64,000 bases of DNA from NCBI GenBank assembly GCA_937934595.1, contig CALGZA010000037.1, positions 1 through 64,000 of the forward strand. Direction: 5' to 3'. This document shows, piece by piece, positions 9,648 to 17,975 of the stretch (positions are counted from its first letter, which is position 1; each line of letters starts with the position of its first letter). The position numbers and the translations under genes were made by a program. Origin of the DNA: an uncultured Verrucomicrobiales bacterium (GTDB lineage Bacteria > Verrucomicrobiota > Verrucomicrobiia > Verrucomicrobiales > Akkermansiaceae). The notes beneath the pieces are model-generated. The model was not told the DNA's origin, ran no database searches, and was given only the letters and a program-made list of their open reading frames with translations.

Positions 9648-10865
9648 TTATTTTTTTAGGCGGTAGTAGCCGTCTGGGTTGTATAGGAAGTATGCGTCTA
9701 GTGGGTTTAGTCTGGGGAGGTAGATGCATGGTTTACCGTCGTTTCCGGTTGTTTCTTTAAGTGTTCTGGTGTTTGGTGTTTTTTTGGATGCGTCTGGGTT
9801 AATGACTTCTGCTGTTTCTTTGATGCCGGAAACGATGTGGTTAATCCATTTGAGTTTTTTAGCATCTGATGCGAATTCGACCCAGTCACCGTCTGAGTTT
9901 TTGTTGTACATTTGTTTGATGAATTCTTCAGTGGTGATGCCCATTTTTTTGGCGATGGGTGTGGCGAGTTTTTTCCACCATTTTTTAGAGTCTTCGAGCG
10001 CTTCTTTTTGTTGTGTGAGGTTCATGGTTGTGAAGAAGTAGCTGGAGCTAATTTGGTGGTGTAGGATGAGTGCGTTTGGGTATGCGTATGATTCTTCTGC
10101 GAGGGTGGCGATGGTAGCTGCCATTGATGCGGCGAATGATTTGACTACGACGTGGACGGGAGCTTCTGAACCTTCCATGGCTTTAAGGATGCGGTAGCCT
10201 GCCATGACTGAGCCGCCTGGTGAGGAGTCGATTACGATGAAGATGGGGTGTTTTTTGTCTTTGTTGTTGTAGAAGTGAATTCTGTCGCAGATGTAGTTAG
10301 CTGTTTTGGATGTAACGGGGCCGTTGAATGCGATGCGTCTGTCTGATATGACGAGGGTGTTGTCATCTAGTAGTGGTTTTTCGAGGTAAACGGGTTTATT
10401 GTCGGAGTATTTTTCTCTTTGTGCGCTGATTTTGATGGCTTCGAGTTCTGCTTCTTGGATGGTTGTTTTACGGAGGAGTTTGGTTGTCTCGAGTGAGAGT
10501 TTGGATTCTGCGAGGGATGCTTGGCTTTTAGCTATTGCAGCTTCTAATTTTAGTTTTTGTTCGAGAGTTTGTGCTGCTTCGATTTCGGATTGGTGTTTGG
10601 CTTTTTGTTTGAGTTTTGTGATTTGTTGTTGTTCTGTGAGTAGTTCACGCTGGAGTTTTAGTCTGGCTATTTCGGCGCGAGCATCTGCAAGTTCTGCTTT
10701 GAGTTTTTCTGCTTTGAGAGAATTGTTTTTGGTGAGGGTTTCGAGTTCAGGGTTGCTGTTGTTTTTTTTATTTTCTGAGTTTTTTTGGTCTGTGGCAGCT
10801 GTCTGGGCTAATGCGGAGAATGATGTGGCGGCGATGGCAGCGGGGATTATGATTAATTTTTTCAT
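9648..10865 (-). CDS. Exported ClpP-like serine protease with N-terminal coiled coil
   Basis: The protein has a signal peptide (MKKLIIIPAAIAATSFSALAQ), then a long Ala/Glu/Lys/Gln coiled coil over residues 45-150. A ClpP/crotonase-fold domain spans about residues 165-345. The ClpP landmarks are present: IDSSPGGSVMAGYRI (oxyanion glycines), SFAASMAA with the nucleophile Ser247, LILHHQ with His270, and GDWVEFASDAKKL supplying a probable Asp327. Cytoplasmic ClpP has about 200 residues and no signal sequence, so this is a periplasmic or membrane-associated relative, closer in concept to SppA or NfeD-type proteases. The gene is divergent from the M3 peptidase across 163 bp that must hold both promoters. 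No Clp ATPase is nearby. The fold call is firm; the substrate is unknown. Confidence 0.85.
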   Translation of the reverse strand: MKKLIIIPAAIAATSFSALAQTAATDQKNSENKKNNSNPELETLTKNNSLKAEKLKAELADARAEIARLKLQRELLTEQQQITKLKQKAKHQSEIEAAQTLEQKLKLEAAIAKSQASLAESKLSLETTKLLRKTTIQEAELEAIKISAQREKYSDNKPVYLEKPLLDDNTLVISDRRIAFNGPVTSKTANYICDRIHFYNNKDKKHPIFIVIDSSPGGSVMAGYRILKAMEGSEAPVHVVVKSFAASMAATIATLAEESYAYPNALILHHQISSSYFFTTMNLTQQKEALEDSKKWWKKLATPIAKKMGITTEEFIKQMYNKNSDGDWVEFASDAKKLKWINHIVSGIKETAEVINPDASKKTPNTRTLKETTGNDGKPCIYLPRLNPLDAYFLYNPDGYYRLKK

Positions 10866-11028
10866 AGGTGAGTATTATGATTTGATGATGTTTTATAGCA
10901 ACCACAAAATCTGGTGTTGGGGGCATGGATTGATGAGGTTAGTAGCTTTGACGAATGTTTGTATTGTTGCTTGCAATTTCTGAGGATGTAGGTGGAGTGT
11001 GTGTAGAAAACTTAAATTTTAATTTGAA

Positions 11029-13116
11029 ATGACAACACATCCATTTTTATCTGACGATTATCACATCCGCTGGTCTACTTTAACATCTGACTGCGTGGAG
11101 AATGACATAAGGGAGGGCATAGCACTGGCTGATGCGCGGCTGAACATTATTAGGGGGCTGACGAGCGATGATGTAACATTTGAGAATACGTTTTTGGCGC
11201 TGGAGTCTGCCTCTGAGGAGTTAAGTAGAGGCTGGGGTAGGCTGAATCATTTGGATTCTGTGTCTGAGGTAGAGGGTTTAAGGGATGCGCTTAATGTGGT
11301 TTTACCTGAGGTTTCTGCATTTTATTCATCTATTTCGCTGGATGCTGAGATCTGGGCATCTTTGCGGGCTTTTAGGGATAGTGAAGCAGCGAGTGGTTTG
11401 AGCGATTTGGAGAAGAGGTTTGTTGCTGAGACGTGTGAGGACTTTGTGGCTTCTGGGGCAGATTTAGATGATGAAAAGAAGGCTCGCGTGGCTGAGATAG
11501 ATGCTGAGTTGTCAGCGATAACTCAGAAGTTTTCTGAGAATGTGGTTGATTCCACGGATGATTGGGAGTTGGTAGTGACTGATTCAACTCGTTTATCTGG
11601 TTTACCTGATATGGTGAAGGAGGGGGCAAGGTTGAACGCGCTGGAGAAGGGGTTTGGTAGTGATGAGGATCCGAAGTGGAGGTTTACTTTGCAGTATCCT
11701 TCTATGGGTCCTGTTATGCAGTTTGCGGATGATGCTAGCTTGAGGAAAGAGATATGGGAGGGTATGTCTCAGATAGGAAATAAGGGTGAGTGGGCAAATC
11801 AGGATTTGATTTGGCAGATTCTGGATTTACGTCAGGAGAAGGCGGAGTTACTGGGTAAGGAGAATTTCCCGGATATGATTTTAGAAAACCGGATGGCTAA
11901 GAGTGGTCAGTCAGCAGTGGACTTTACAGAGAAGCTGCATGCTCTTGTGGAGCCGCATTTTCAGAGGGATCAGGATGAGTTGAAGCGATATGTGGCTACA
12001 AAGACTGGTTCTGAGGTTCGATTATTAGAGCCATGGGAGACGAGTTACTGGGTAGAGAAGCGTAGGAAGGATGAGTATGATTTTGATGGTGAGTTGTTGA
12101 GGCCGTATTTCTCTGTGGATCAGGTAATGGCTGGTATGTTTGATATTAGTTCGAAGATTTTTGGGATACGTATTGAGCAGCGTGAGACAGTATATGGGGA
12201 AGATAAGGAGGGTGCGGTTCAGGTTTGGCATGAGGATTGTTTGTATTATGATGTGTTTGATAGTGAGAGTGATGAATTGTTAGGTTCTTTCTATGCAGAT
12301 TGGCATCCGAGACCTGGTAAGCGAGGGGGAGCTTGGATGAATACTCTGAAGACTGGGCTTCCGCCGATAGATGGTAATGGCAGGGATCCACACATTGCGT
12401 TGATGGTGGGGAATATGACGAAGCCGGTGGGTGATGAGCCAGCGTTGTTAGATCATCGTGAGGTTGAGACTGTTTTTCATGAGTTTGGTCATTTGTTGCA
12501 TCATCTTTTAGGTGATGTGGAGATCAAGTCATTGTCTAGTATGAATGTTCCGTGGGACTTTGTGGAGTTACCTTCACAGATTATGGAGAATTTTTGTTGG
12601 GATCGTGAGTCACTTGATTTGTTTGCTAAGCATTATGAGAGTGGGGAGCTTATCCCTGATGCGTTGTTTGATAAGATGGTAGCAGCTAGGAATTATATGA
12701 GTGGGAGTGCTTATATGTCTCAGTTGGCGATGGGTAAGTTGGATTTAGAGATTCATCTGAATGGTGCACGCTATAAGGGTATGGATCTGCAGGAGATGGA
12801 GCGTGTGATACTGGAGCGTTACAAGACGGAATTGGCTACTGAATCACCGAGTGTTTTGTTGAAGTTTAATCATTTGTTTAGTGGAGCTGTGGCTTATGCA
12901 TCTGGATATTATTCTTATAAGTGGGCGGAGGTGTTAGATGCGGATGCATTCACGCGATTCCAGGAAGAGGGTGTTCTTAATCCTGAGACTGGGAAGTCGT
13001 TTAGGGATGAGATTTTACGTGCTGGTAATTCTAGACCTGCTGATGAGTCTTACCGAGCGTTTATGGGTAGGGATCCTGAGTTAGGTCCTTTGCTGGCTAG
13101 GGCTGGGTTAAATTAG
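11029..13116 (+). CDS. M3-family zinc oligopeptidase (oligopeptidase A-like)
   Basis: This is a 695-residue cytoplasmic peptidase without a signal peptide. The thermolysin-like HEFGH motif (VFHEFGHLLHHLLG) falls near residue 484, and the third zinc ligand is in the following LPSQIMENFCW region, as in PrlC/Dcp/thimet oligopeptidases. The C-terminal FSGAVAYASGYYSYKWAEVLDADAF is the family's substrate-binding Tyr/Gly-rich loop. Length matches oligopeptidase A (about 680). It degrades short peptides, including cleaved signal peptides in the better-known members. It starts at an ATG and is followed by a clear intrinsic terminator, so it is monocistronic. Confidence 0.93.
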   Translation: MTTHPFLSDDYHIRWSTLTSDCVENDIREGIALADARLNIIRGLTSDDVTFENTFLALESASEELSRGWGRLNHLDSVSEVEGLRDALNVVLPEVSAFYSSISLDAEIWASLRAFRDSEAASGLSDLEKRFVAETCEDFVASGADLDDEKKARVAEIDAELSAITQKFSENVVDSTDDWELVVTDSTRLSGLPDMVKEGARLNALEKGFGSDEDPKWRFTLQYPSMGPVMQFADDASLRKEIWEGMSQIGNKGEWANQDLIWQILDLRQEKAELLGKENFPDMILENRMAKSGQSAVDFTEKLHALVEPHFQRDQDELKRYVATKTGSEVRLLEPWETSYWVEKRRKDEYDFDGELLRPYFSVDQVMAGMFDISSKIFGIRIEQRETVYGEDKEGAVQVWHEDCLYYDVFDSESDELLGSFYADWHPRPGKRGGAWMNTLKTGLPPIDGNGRDPHIALMVGNMTKPVGDEPALLDHREVETVFHEFGHLLHHLLGDVEIKSLSSMNVPWDFVELPSQIMENFCWDRESLDLFAKHYESGELIPDALFDKMVAARNYMSGSAYMSQLAMGKLDLEIHLNGARYKGMDLQEMERVILERYKTELATESPSVLLKFNHLFSGAVAYASGYYSYKWAEVLDADAFTRFQEEGVLNPETGKSFRDEILRAGNSRPADESYRAFMGRDPELGPLLARAGLN

Positions 13117-13150
13117 AGATTTTTTTTGAATCTATTTAATTGTGTATAAA

Positions 13151-13180
13151 GGCTCATCGTTATAGGTGAGTCTTTTTTTT
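13151..13180 (+). terminator. Intrinsic terminator after the M3 peptidase
   Basis: GGCTCATC and GGTGAGTC form an 8-pair stem (two G-U pairs) around a 6-nt loop and are followed at once by eight T residues. It lies 35 bp after the M3 peptidase stop codon. Confidence 0.85.
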
Positions 13181-13222
13181 GATTTTTTGTAAGTTGTTGC
13201 TAGTGTATGCGTATCGTTGTAT

Positions 13223-14044
13223 ATGCTTTTAAGTCATCGTCATCCTTTGCTTTATAAATTTGCTGTGTTCTGTCATAGGATGCGGCGGCGGTTACTTTGG
13301 TTTATGGATAGGCGAGAGTTTGCTTCTGAGATTAATTTAGATCCAGAGGCTAGGCTGACTTTTAACGTAAAGCGGCATTCGTCTAGGCTTTTGAAGAAGC
13401 TGGGTGATACAGAGATGTGGTTGCAGCATAATAAGGTTGAAAATTTGAAGTTATGCTTGCCTTATATGAATGGGCTTTTGATTCGGCCTGGTGAGACTTT
13501 TTCTTTTTGTAATCTGATAGGGCAGCCAACGGCAAAGAGGGGTTTTAAGGTGGGGATGGAGCTAACGATGGGAAAGGCACGGCCGGGGGTGGGTGGAGGC
13601 ATTTGTCAGCTGGCTAATATGCTTCATTGGTTAGTTATTCATAGTCCTTTAACTGTAACGGAGAGGAGTACTCATAGTTTTGATCCTTTTCCGGATCAGA
13701 AGCGTAGTATTCCTTTTGGAACAGGGTGCGCTATTTTTTATAATTATGTAGATTTTTGTTTTGTGAATGAGACGGATTATACGTTTCAGTTATTTTTGAC
13801 TATTGATGATAATGATCTTAAGGGTCATTTAGTCTCTGATGAGATGATAGCTCACAATTACAAGGTGTTTGAGCAGAATCATTATTTTGTTAGAGAGGGG
13901 GATACTGTTTACCGACATAATGAGATATGGAGGAAGGTTCTAACAAGGGTGGTGGGTAAGCATTTATATGATGAACATATAAAGACGAACCACGTGAGGG
14001 TTCTGTATGAGCCTGATGAGGATCTGATACGAGAGGGTGATTAG
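13223..14044 (+). CDS. VanW family protein
   Basis: The VanW domain fills most of the protein. PYMNGLLIRPGETFSFCNLIG is followed by GFKVGMELTMGKARPGVGGGICQLANMLHW, the family signature with a conserved GGGICQ(L/M)AN, and by ERSTHSFDPFPD. The biochemical role of VanW proteins is not settled; they were first seen beside vancomycin-resistance genes and are assumed to act at the cell surface. The ORF track begins at a TTG two codons earlier; I prefer the ATG at 13223. It ends in a 4-bp convergent overlap with the PqiA-like gene. A second VanW domain is encoded 2.2 kb further on, fused to a glycosyltransferase, suggesting a shared function. Confidence 0.85.
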   Translation: MLLSHRHPLLYKFAVFCHRMRRRLLWFMDRREFASEINLDPEARLTFNVKRHSSRLLKKLGDTEMWLQHNKVENLKLCLPYMNGLLIRPGETFSFCNLIGQPTAKRGFKVGMELTMGKARPGVGGGICQLANMLHWLVIHSPLTVTERSTHSFDPFPDQKRSIPFGTGCAIFYNYVDFCFVNETDYTFQLFLTIDDNDLKGHLVSDEMIAHNYKVFEQNHYFVREGDTVYRHNEIWRKVLTRVVGKHLYDEHIKTNHVRVLYEPDEDLIREGD

Positions 14045-14568
14045 TTAGTTTGCGTTTCTAATTTGGTTGCTTTTTTTGTAAGGAGGAAACCTGCAATCAT
14101 GGATAATAGGACGCTGAAAGCAAATACGTATAGCCCCCAGTCACCGTGAATTTGTGATCCACCAGGGAGGCCTTTTATGGTGACTATGAGGACGGAGATG
14201 ACGAAGACGTCTATCATTGAGAATTTACCTAATTTTTCGACTAAGTTTAGTGTTTTTCCTGGGCATTTGGATTCGCATAGATTTAGCGAGGCGATCCAGA
14301 GTGCGAGTATTTTGAATACAGGGAAGATGATTGAGAATGCGAAGATGAGCGATGCTATTCCTTTGGAGTCTGTATTCCACATGTGTGTTATGCCTTGTAG
14401 GATGGAGAAGCTGGAGGTTTTAAATTCTTCTGGGAAGAGGATGTTCATGATTTCTGTGTAGTCACCGTTGTTTATATTGAGCCTAGGCTCAGTTTGCATG
14501 GTGGGGGCTAGGATGCCTATGCCTAGGGTAATGCATGATAGGATGAGGAGTGTGAAGATGGTTTTCAT
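14041..14568 (-). CDS. PqiA-domain (paraquat-inducible protein A family) membrane protein
   Basis: The protein has four predicted membrane segments. The first is an N-terminal TM and the others are SLIFAFSIIFPVFKILALW, MIDVFVISVLIVTIKGL and the last helix. The FPVFKILALW ... LEKLGKFSMIDVFVISVLI arrangement is the PqiA hallmark; in Proteobacteria PqiA works with the MCE protein PqiB in envelope lipid transport. No MCE gene lies here. The usual N-terminal zinc-ribbon Cys pairs are missing, leaving a single PqiA unit. It lies 27 bp downstream of the C2-like gene and probably shares its transcript. Its G and C counts are nearly balanced locally, unlike most of the window. Confidence 0.8.
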   Translation of the reverse strand: MKTIFTLLILSCITLGIGILAPTMQTEPRLNINNGDYTEIMNILFPEEFKTSSFSILQGITHMWNTDSKGIASLIFAFSIIFPVFKILALWIASLNLCESKCPGKTLNLVEKLGKFSMIDVFVISVLIVTIKGLPGGSQIHGDWGLYVFAFSVLLSMIAGFLLTKKATKLETQTN

Positions 14569-14595
14569 GGTGTTACTTGGTGTGGAGAGAATGGT

Positions 14596-15261
14596 TTATT
14601 TTTCGTTATTCATCTCACGGAGGAGTGGGAGGAGGAAGTCTTTGACGCTGCCTTCACGTTTGATGACTTTGATTTCGATTGTTTTCCAGCCGTTGTTTTC
14701 GGTTCTTTTGTTGTTTGTCATGATGTTGGTTCCCTCATTGAGCTCTGAGAGTGAGAGTGGTATTTTGCCTACTATGTCTGTGGGTGTTAGGGTATCATGA
14801 TCATACATCATGATGGTTATGTCTGAGTTGCCTTTGACTCTTGCTGCGTTGACGATTTGTTCGAAGTCGACGTTGATGTTGATATCTCCTTTGATTACAG
14901 TGGAGAGGTCTTTGAGAGCGACGGGGAGAGTGATTCCTCTCCAATTACCGATGAATGTGTTGTCTCTTTTTGGTGATTCGAAGACGGTTTTTCCTTGGTA
15001 GTTTATTTTGTAGAATAGGTCTGGGGCATCGTCGTCATCATCCCAGTCATCTTCATCATTGTCGTCATCTAAGGCTTTGTTGAAGACTTCTATTTCTGAG
15101 ACGAAGATGTAGTAGGTGGCGTCTTTGTCTAAGTTATTTTTGTCTGTTTCAGTGAGCTGTTCTGATGTTGTTTCTTTCGGTTGAGGTAGGAGTAGCGAGG
15201 TTGCTCCTGCTCCGCAAAGAATGAGGCCGATAGGGACACTTAGGGACAGTATTTTTTTCAT
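14596..15261 (-). CDS. Secreted or anchored acidic protein with a C2-like domain
   Basis: A signal peptide or anchor (ILSLSVPIGLILCGAGATSLL) precedes a domain resembling C2. It opens with YYIFVSEIEVFNKAL, an Asp-rich loop (DDDNDEDDWDDDDD), then APDLFYKINYQGKTVFES, and later SDITIMMYDHDTLTPTDIVG and IPLSLSELNEG. The two acidic loops sit where calcium-binding C2 loops 1 and 3 would be. C2 domains bind Ca2+ and phospholipids and are uncommon in bacteria. Likely cotranscribed with the PqiA-like gene downstream, so a membrane-lipid link is possible. The fold call is inferred from pattern alone. Confidence 0.55.
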   Translation of the reverse strand: MKKILSLSVPIGLILCGAGATSLLLPQPKETTSEQLTETDKNNLDKDATYYIFVSEIEVFNKALDDDNDEDDWDDDDDAPDLFYKINYQGKTVFESPKRDNTFIGNWRGITLPVALKDLSTVIKGDININVDFEQIVNAARVKGNSDITIMMYDHDTLTPTDIVGKIPLSLSELNEGTNIMTNNKRTENNGWKTIEIKVIKREGSVKDFLLPLLREMNNEK

Positions 15262-15370
15262 ATTAAGAAGTTAAGTGCTGTGTATTGTGGATCAAGGAAT
15301 ATTTAAGTTAGCTTAGATTCCTTGGAGTTTAATTTTTGGTGTTTCTGCAGATATGATGAGAGCTATTGAT

Positions 15371-15801
15371 TCAGTTAGGTGCAGGCGAGATGGCATATAA
15401 GTATACTTTGTCATAGATGTCACGTCCTGGGAGTGCTACGAGTGAGCCGTCATGGTGGCGCGCCATGTTGATCCATGCTTTGCTGTAGTCCATCATTTGG
15501 CGGAGTGTTTCTTGATCACCGCATGCGTATGCGGCAAGGAGTAGCTAGCAGACTGATGGTATACTGTCTGCGTGAGCGTCGTTAAGATATTTTTTTGAGT
15601 GTTTGAGTCCATTTGATTCTATTTGGATATAGTCTGTGTTGGTCCTAAGTTAATGAGTTAGCCTGGGACGTGTTGGTCTGGGCCTTTTTGGGATGGGGTT
15701 TCCCAGCGGTTACGGTTATTTAGTTCTATTCCGAATAGGTTGGTGCAATATGAAGTAATGATGAGGAAGAGAACGTTTCGATAGATGTTTTTGGGCGTCA
15801 T
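15371..15801 (-). pseudogene. Decayed secreted protein gene: N- and C-terminal pieces joined by an internal deletion
   Basis: Reading minus from an ATG at 15801 gives a signal peptide (MTPKNIYRNVLFLIITSY) and then ELNNRNRWETPSQKGPDQHV followed by PG-stop-LINLGPT, where a TAA sits at a likely Trp. Around 15640 the coherent frame shifts. From there GLKHSKKYLNDAHADSIPSV leads to C-TAG-LLLAAYACGDQETLR, again with a stop at a probable Trp. DYSKAWINMARHHDGSLVAL and PGRDIYDKVYLYAISPAPN follow, ending at a proper TGA. So a large secreted protein has lost its middle and gained two nonsense codons and a frameshift. The NLGPT and DGS-ALPGRD elements remind me of DUF6288-type secreted proteins of this phylum, but I cannot confirm that. 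Confidence 0.7.
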
Positions 15802-16211
15802 CGTGTGATAGTTGATATTGGTGTGATGGGAGTTCTTTATGATTCTATTCTCAAGCCGAAAGGTTTTTAGTGAACTAGTGTGTGTTTAGAAAAGTTAGTG
15901 CTTTCTTACAGAGGCGAAGCGTAGCAGGTTAAGCGTTCTTGGACAGAGTGATCTAGGTTCTGAGGTTTTTGATGCTAGTGTTATGAAGAAGTATCTTGGT
16001 GATTATGATATGGCGTTGTGAGGCCAAATGAGCCGTGTTGACGGCTAGGATAGAGAGTTCGCCCCCAGTTTCTATTACTCTAGGGTCTATTGATAGGTGG
16101 GATCTTTATCTTATAGATTAGGATCATTATTATCTTGTGCTAAAAAAACAGCACTATTTGAAAGGTTGAAGCGTTGTTAGCGTATAAGGGGGACAGAGAA
16201 ATTATAAGTTT
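15802..16211. other. Gene-poor stretch with a possible gene relic
   Basis: No intact ORF lies here. A short open stretch on plus at 15899-16021 reads SVLGQSDLGSEVFDASVMKK then YLGDYDMAL-stop. Its G-x-x-VF-x-x-x-x-M-x-x-x-L spacing recalls the N-terminus of type III glutamine synthetase (GlnN), but no downstream GlnN sequence follows, so at best it is a remnant. The remainder shows no coding signal. Together with the adjoining pseudogene, 15.3-16.2 kb appears to be a region of gene decay between the C2-like and VanW-glycosyltransferase genes. Confidence 0.35.
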
Positions 16212-17975
16212 ATGGAAACTCATACCTTTAGGCAGTCGTTCGTATTTAGTATTAAAGTAAAGTTACTTCAGGTTGCGAGGCTGATGGGAGACTTTTTTAG
16301 GAAGGACTTGAGGAAGTTTTCCTGTAGTGAAGAGGGTGATGTGGATTTAAAGATGGGTTTAGTGGCGGAGCATACGAGTATGCTGTGGGCAGATGGGGTA
16401 ACTTCTGAGAGGGAGTTGACTGCTGGAAAGGTTCAGAATTTACGCGTTGCTTGTAGTGCTCTGAACGGGTTGATTATTCCAGCGGGTGAGGTTTTTAGTT
16501 TTTGGAAGAATGTGGGTAGGGCGACTAGGAGTAAGGGGTATGTGGTGGGAAGGGAGCTGAGGGAGGGGTGTATTATTCCTAATGTGGGCGGTGGTTTATG
16601 CCAGTTATCAAATGCTCTTTATGATGTTGCGCTTAAGACTGGCTTGGAGGTGTTAGAGCGTCATGCTCATTCTAAAGTGATGATAGGTTCTTTGGCTGTT
16701 GTGAATCGCGATGCGACGGTTTTTTGGAATTATGTAGACTTAAGATTTAGGTCTGCGACGGCAGTACGGTTAGAGACTAAATTGAGTAAGGATAAGCTTA
16801 TTGTGAGGTTGTTTTCTGATGTGGGAGAAGCTGTCGAGGATGATGGTTTCGTTGATATTGAGCGGGAGGTTGAGGATCTTGGGAATTGTTATAGCTGTAA
16901 TATAGAAAGCTGTTTTAGGAGTCAGCCTCAGGCGTCAGAAGCGAAGCGTTTTGGGGTGACTGCTGCGTTAGTGGATGCCTATACACCTGAGTTTGATAGG
17001 TATTTAAGTGATCGGTTAGGTGAGGATGATTATTTCATGTCTCCTATAGATGGGGGGATGTTTAGGGCTGGTTCTTACAAGTGGGATTTGACGAATAAGA
17101 AGAACGTGGTTCACAGTACGTTAGTGGCTTTTCAGCGTGCTTATAAGCTGAGAAAGATACCTAAGCAGGGGAGGGCGTTGCAGGGTGCTTTACTGAGGTT
17201 TGATAGGATGCTGGCGGAGAGTTATGCGAAGAAGTTAGATTATTCTGTTAGTCATTTGATTGTGTCACAGAATTTGTTGCCTCATCTGTGGGCGAGTGGT
17301 TGCATGGGTGGTAGGACCTTTGATGTCTTAGCGAATAGGTTGCCTTTATCTGAGCTTCAATCAGCCTTGGATGTGGGAGCTAGGGTGCATCCGGAGAGTT
17401 TGACCTTGGGGGATTTTCGAGTTGATGATGCGTTGCTTGAATCAGAGAGGGAGGCTTTGGCGCATGCGAATGGAGTTATTACTCCGCACTGTTTGGTAGG
17501 TGATTTATTTGAGGGGCGTGTGGAATGCTTGGATTGGGATTTTCCTTGTAGGACGGCGTCTGATGAGAGGAAGCGTGATTTAGCATCAGGGGGGCGATTA
17601 CGAGTTTTCTTTCCAGCTTCTGCCTTGGGTAGGAAGGGTGTTTATGAGCTTGTTGATGGGTTGAACTCACTTGGTAGACCTGTAGATCTATTTTTGTTAG
17701 GTAGTGCTAATGAGGGTGATGCTTGTCCTCTGGGAAGCTTAGGTTCATTGGTGACTTGGGGGGATGGCGGGGTGGATAGAATAGTTGATGCGGATGTTGT
17801 TGTTTTGCCAGCTTATGTTGAGCATTCTCCACGTGTGTTGTTGGATTCTATAGTTATGGGAGTTCCGGTTATAGCTACGAAAGCTTGTGGGTTAGGCAGT
17901 ATGGATGGGGTGATTGAGTTGGAGGCTCCTGGAGATTTTGGGAGGGTATTCTCTGATTTTGTTAGAAGTCTATGA
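16212..17975 (+). CDS. VanW domain fused to a GT4-like glycosyltransferase
   Basis: The N-terminal third (about residues 45-200) is a VanW domain: ALNGLIIPAGEVFSFWKNVG and REGCIIPNVGGGLCQLSNAL, followed by a conserved His-rich HAHSKV. A short Cys-containing linker (CYSCNIESCF) leads to a region with the look of a GT-B glycosyltransferase. It includes HSTLVAFQRAY early, GRLRVFFPASALGRKGVYEL near residue 465 at the start of the nucleotide-binding half, and VVLPAYVEHSPRVLLDSIVM followed by GVPVIATKACGL at the C-terminus, as in GT1/GT4 enzymes. No signal peptide is visible. The fusion suggests that the VanW function is tied to glycan assembly. It overlaps the convergent peptidase gene by 14 bp. 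Confidence 0.8.
   Translation: METHTFRQSFVFSIKVKLLQVARLMGDFFRKDLRKFSCSEEGDVDLKMGLVAEHTSMLWADGVTSERELTAGKVQNLRVACSALNGLIIPAGEVFSFWKNVGRATRSKGYVVGRELREGCIIPNVGGGLCQLSNALYDVALKTGLEVLERHAHSKVMIGSLAVVNRDATVFWNYVDLRFRSATAVRLETKLSKDKLIVRLFSDVGEAVEDDGFVDIEREVEDLGNCYSCNIESCFRSQPQASEAKRFGVTAALVDAYTPEFDRYLSDRLGEDDYFMSPIDGGMFRAGSYKWDLTNKKNVVHSTLVAFQRAYKLRKIPKQGRALQGALLRFDRMLAESYAKKLDYSVSHLIVSQNLLPHLWASGCMGGRTFDVLANRLPLSELQSALDVGARVHPESLTLGDFRVDDALLESEREALAHANGVITPHCLVGDLFEGRVECLDWDFPCRTASDERKRDLASGGRLRVFFPASALGRKGVYELVDGLNSLGRPVDLFLLGSANEGDACPLGSLGSLVTWGDGGVDRIVDADVVVLPAYVEHSPRVLLDSIVMGVPVIATKACGLGSMDGVIELEAPGDFGRVFSDFVRSL

Noticed and set aside
15541-15670. TAG and TAA in the 15.4-15.8 kb relic as recoded codons
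   Set aside because: There is also a frame change and missing middle, and the two stops are of different kinds. Decay explains all of it.
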